Positions 8,889 through 9,794 of a stretch of 9,794 nt of DNA are shown here, piece after piece. Origin of the DNA: Alphaproteobacteria bacterium (GTDB lineage Bacteria > Pseudomonadota > Alphaproteobacteria > Sphingomonadales > Emcibacteraceae); contig JAADGA010000022.1 in NCBI GenBank assembly GCA_013152615.1, positions 1 through 9,794 on the forward strand, read 5' to 3'. Numbering within the stretch: the first letter of the stretch is position 1; each line of letters begins with the position of its first letter. The notes beneath the pieces were generated by a model. The model made no database searches, was not told the origin of the DNA, and worked only from the letters and a program-made list of their open reading frames with translations. A program made the translations under genes and the position numbers.

Positions 8889-9731
8889 CTAATTCTGGCA
8901 GGCGGGACAATAGAATGTCGACCGCTTGCTTTGAATGATGCGGCTGATTTTAGCGCCGCATCCCGGCGTCGGGCAGGCATCCCCTTCATGGCCGTAAACC
9001 CTGAAGTGATGCTGGAAATAGCCCAATTCCCCATCAATATGCGCGTAATCCCTCAGGCTGGAGCCACCGGCCCTGATGGCACAGCGCAGGACATCCCGGA
9101 TGACGGGGACCAGTTTTTCCACCTCAGCAGGCTCAAGGTCACAGGCGTTCCTTTGCGGGGAAATTCCGGCTCGAAACAGGGCTTCGCACACATAAATATT
9201 GCCCAGCCCGGCAACGACTCGCTGATTGAGCAGCAAAGCTTTAACCGCAGAGCGCCGTTTTGCGGCCTGATCCAGCAGATAGACCGCGTTAAATTCATTA
9301 CCCAGCGGTTCCGGCCCGATATGGCACAACAAGGCATGTTGCCACAGTCCCGCCGCCGGACACAGCGTCATCAGGCCAAAGCGGCGCGGATCATTAAAAA
9401 TCACCAGATCATGACGGTCCGTTTCCAGAATGATATGATCATGGCGGCCAAATATATCGGGCTGGTTCCGGCGGGCAGCAGGGATATGAGTCATCCTGCC
9501 GGACATGCCCAGATGGCAGATCAGAACCTCCGGCCCGTCGAGATAAAATAACAGATATTTCGCCCGGCGATCAATCCGCACTATCCGCTGGCCCCGAAGC
9601 CGTTTGACAAAATTATCCGGCAGCGGAATACGCAACCGGTCCCGCCGCTGAATAACCTCAACAAGACGGCGACCGGTGAGCAGCGGCACAAGACCATTTT
9701 TCACAGTTTCTACTTCGGGCAGTTCAGGCAT
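8889..9731 (-). CDS. mutM: Formamidopyrimidine-DNA glycosylase
   Basis: Bifunctional base-excision repair enzyme that removes 8-oxoguanine and formamidopyrimidines and nicks the abasic site. The 280 residues are near family length and complete. The N-terminus MPELPEVET supplies the catalytic Pro2 and Glu3; RRAKYLL places Lys58 at the conserved lysine (E. coli Lys57). The helix-two-turn-helix region is NQRVVAGLGNIYVCEALFRA at 169-188, and the C-terminal zinc finger has Cys253, Cys258, Cys275 and Cys278. Arg270 in QSKRSTF is the expected finger arginine, and LGYFQHHFRVYG precedes the finger. The PELPE start distinguishes it from endonuclease VIII (Nei). ATG is at 9729-9731 with only a weak upstream purine stretch. 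It is upstream of the exported hypothetical gene. Confidence 0.96.
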   Translation of the reverse strand: MPELPEVETVKNGLVPLLTGRRLVEVIQRRDRLRIPLPDNFVKRLRGQRIVRIDRRAKYLLFYLDGPEVLICHLGMSGRMTHIPAARRNQPDIFGRHDHIILETDRHDLVIFNDPRRFGLMTLCPAAGLWQHALLCHIGPEPLGNEFNAVYLLDQAAKRRSAVKALLLNQRVVAGLGNIYVCEALFRAGISPQRNACDLEPAEVEKLVPVIRDVLRCAIRAGGSSLRDYAHIDGELGYFQHHFRVYGHEGDACPTPGCGAKISRIIQSKRSTFYCPACQN

Positions 9732-9756
9732 GATATTAAGGCTTTCTTTTAAGGGA

Positions 9757-9794
9757 TGGGGGATAGTTATTTAAGAGGTGGGGGATACTCCCCC
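9757..9794. repeat. G-rich direct repeat and hairpin at the right edge
   Basis: TGGGGGATA occurs at 9757-9765 and 9779-9787, 22 bp apart. The second copy is the left arm of a perfect inverted repeat GGGGGA-TAC-TCCCCC (9780-9794) that reaches the last base and may continue. It is upstream of mutM, where a neighbouring gene would begin beyond the window. Function unknown. Confidence 0.5.

Noticed and set aside
8876..9037. Upstream extension of the exported hypothetical gene to an ATG at 9037
   Set aside because: It overlaps the conserved zinc-finger end of mutM and would place the signal peptide in the middle of the protein.
8931..9551. Plus-strand open frame of 206 codons
   Set aside because: It is a shadow antisense to mutM, whose catalytic and zinc-finger residues are all present on the minus strand.

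Overview
This window is a chromosomal housekeeping segment of an alphaproteobacterium. Every convincing gene lies on the minus strand. In transcription order, from the right end to the left, they are mutM, a small exported protein of unknown function, an enoyl-CoA hydratase, rpsT (ribosomal protein S20), a single-domain rhodanese, dnaA, dnaN, recF and gyrB. gyrB runs off the left edge. The order mutM, enoyl-CoA hydratase, rpsT, dnaA is a known alphaproteobacterial arrangement. A contiguous dnaA-dnaN-recF-gyrB block fits Rhodospirillales-like or other deep-branching alphaproteobacteria better than Rhizobiales, where dnaN and gyrB usually lie elsewhere. That placement is an inference from gene order and protein sequence, not a species call.

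Right part (about 7060-9731): mutM repairs oxidised bases and is followed after 13 nt by the exported hypothetical gene. The enoyl-CoA hydratase has its own promoter-like sequence, a strong ribosome binding site and an intrinsic terminator that overlaps its stop codon. rpsT has a clear promoter (TTGACC-17-TATAAG), a leader of about 100 nt and a strong intrinsic terminator.

Middle (5979-7062): this is the least explained part. A 500-bp gene-free region between rpsT and the rhodanese contains the rpsT terminator, AT-rich DNA and several perfect short palindromes. The rhodanese sits where rpsT and dnaA would normally be neighbours. Between the rhodanese and dnaA is a 163-bp region with five copies of a 12-bp repeat (consensus TTATACATGGTG on the plus strand), placed like an initiator or autoregulatory binding array. 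These two regions are the best candidates for replication-origin or dnaA-control DNA, but no perfect DnaA box was found in either.

Left part (1-5978): dnaA (initiator), dnaN (beta clamp), recF (gap repair) and gyrB (DNA gyrase subunit B) form the classic replication cluster. dnaN has an extended -10 promoter in the 211-bp dnaA-dnaN gap. dnaN, recF and gyrB are separated by only 31 and 20 nt and are probably one transcription unit. The proteins look intact, with expected lengths and motifs. No mobile elements, tRNA or rRNA genes, or CRISPR arrays were seen. Apart from the repeat array and the gene-free region, the window is ordinary.
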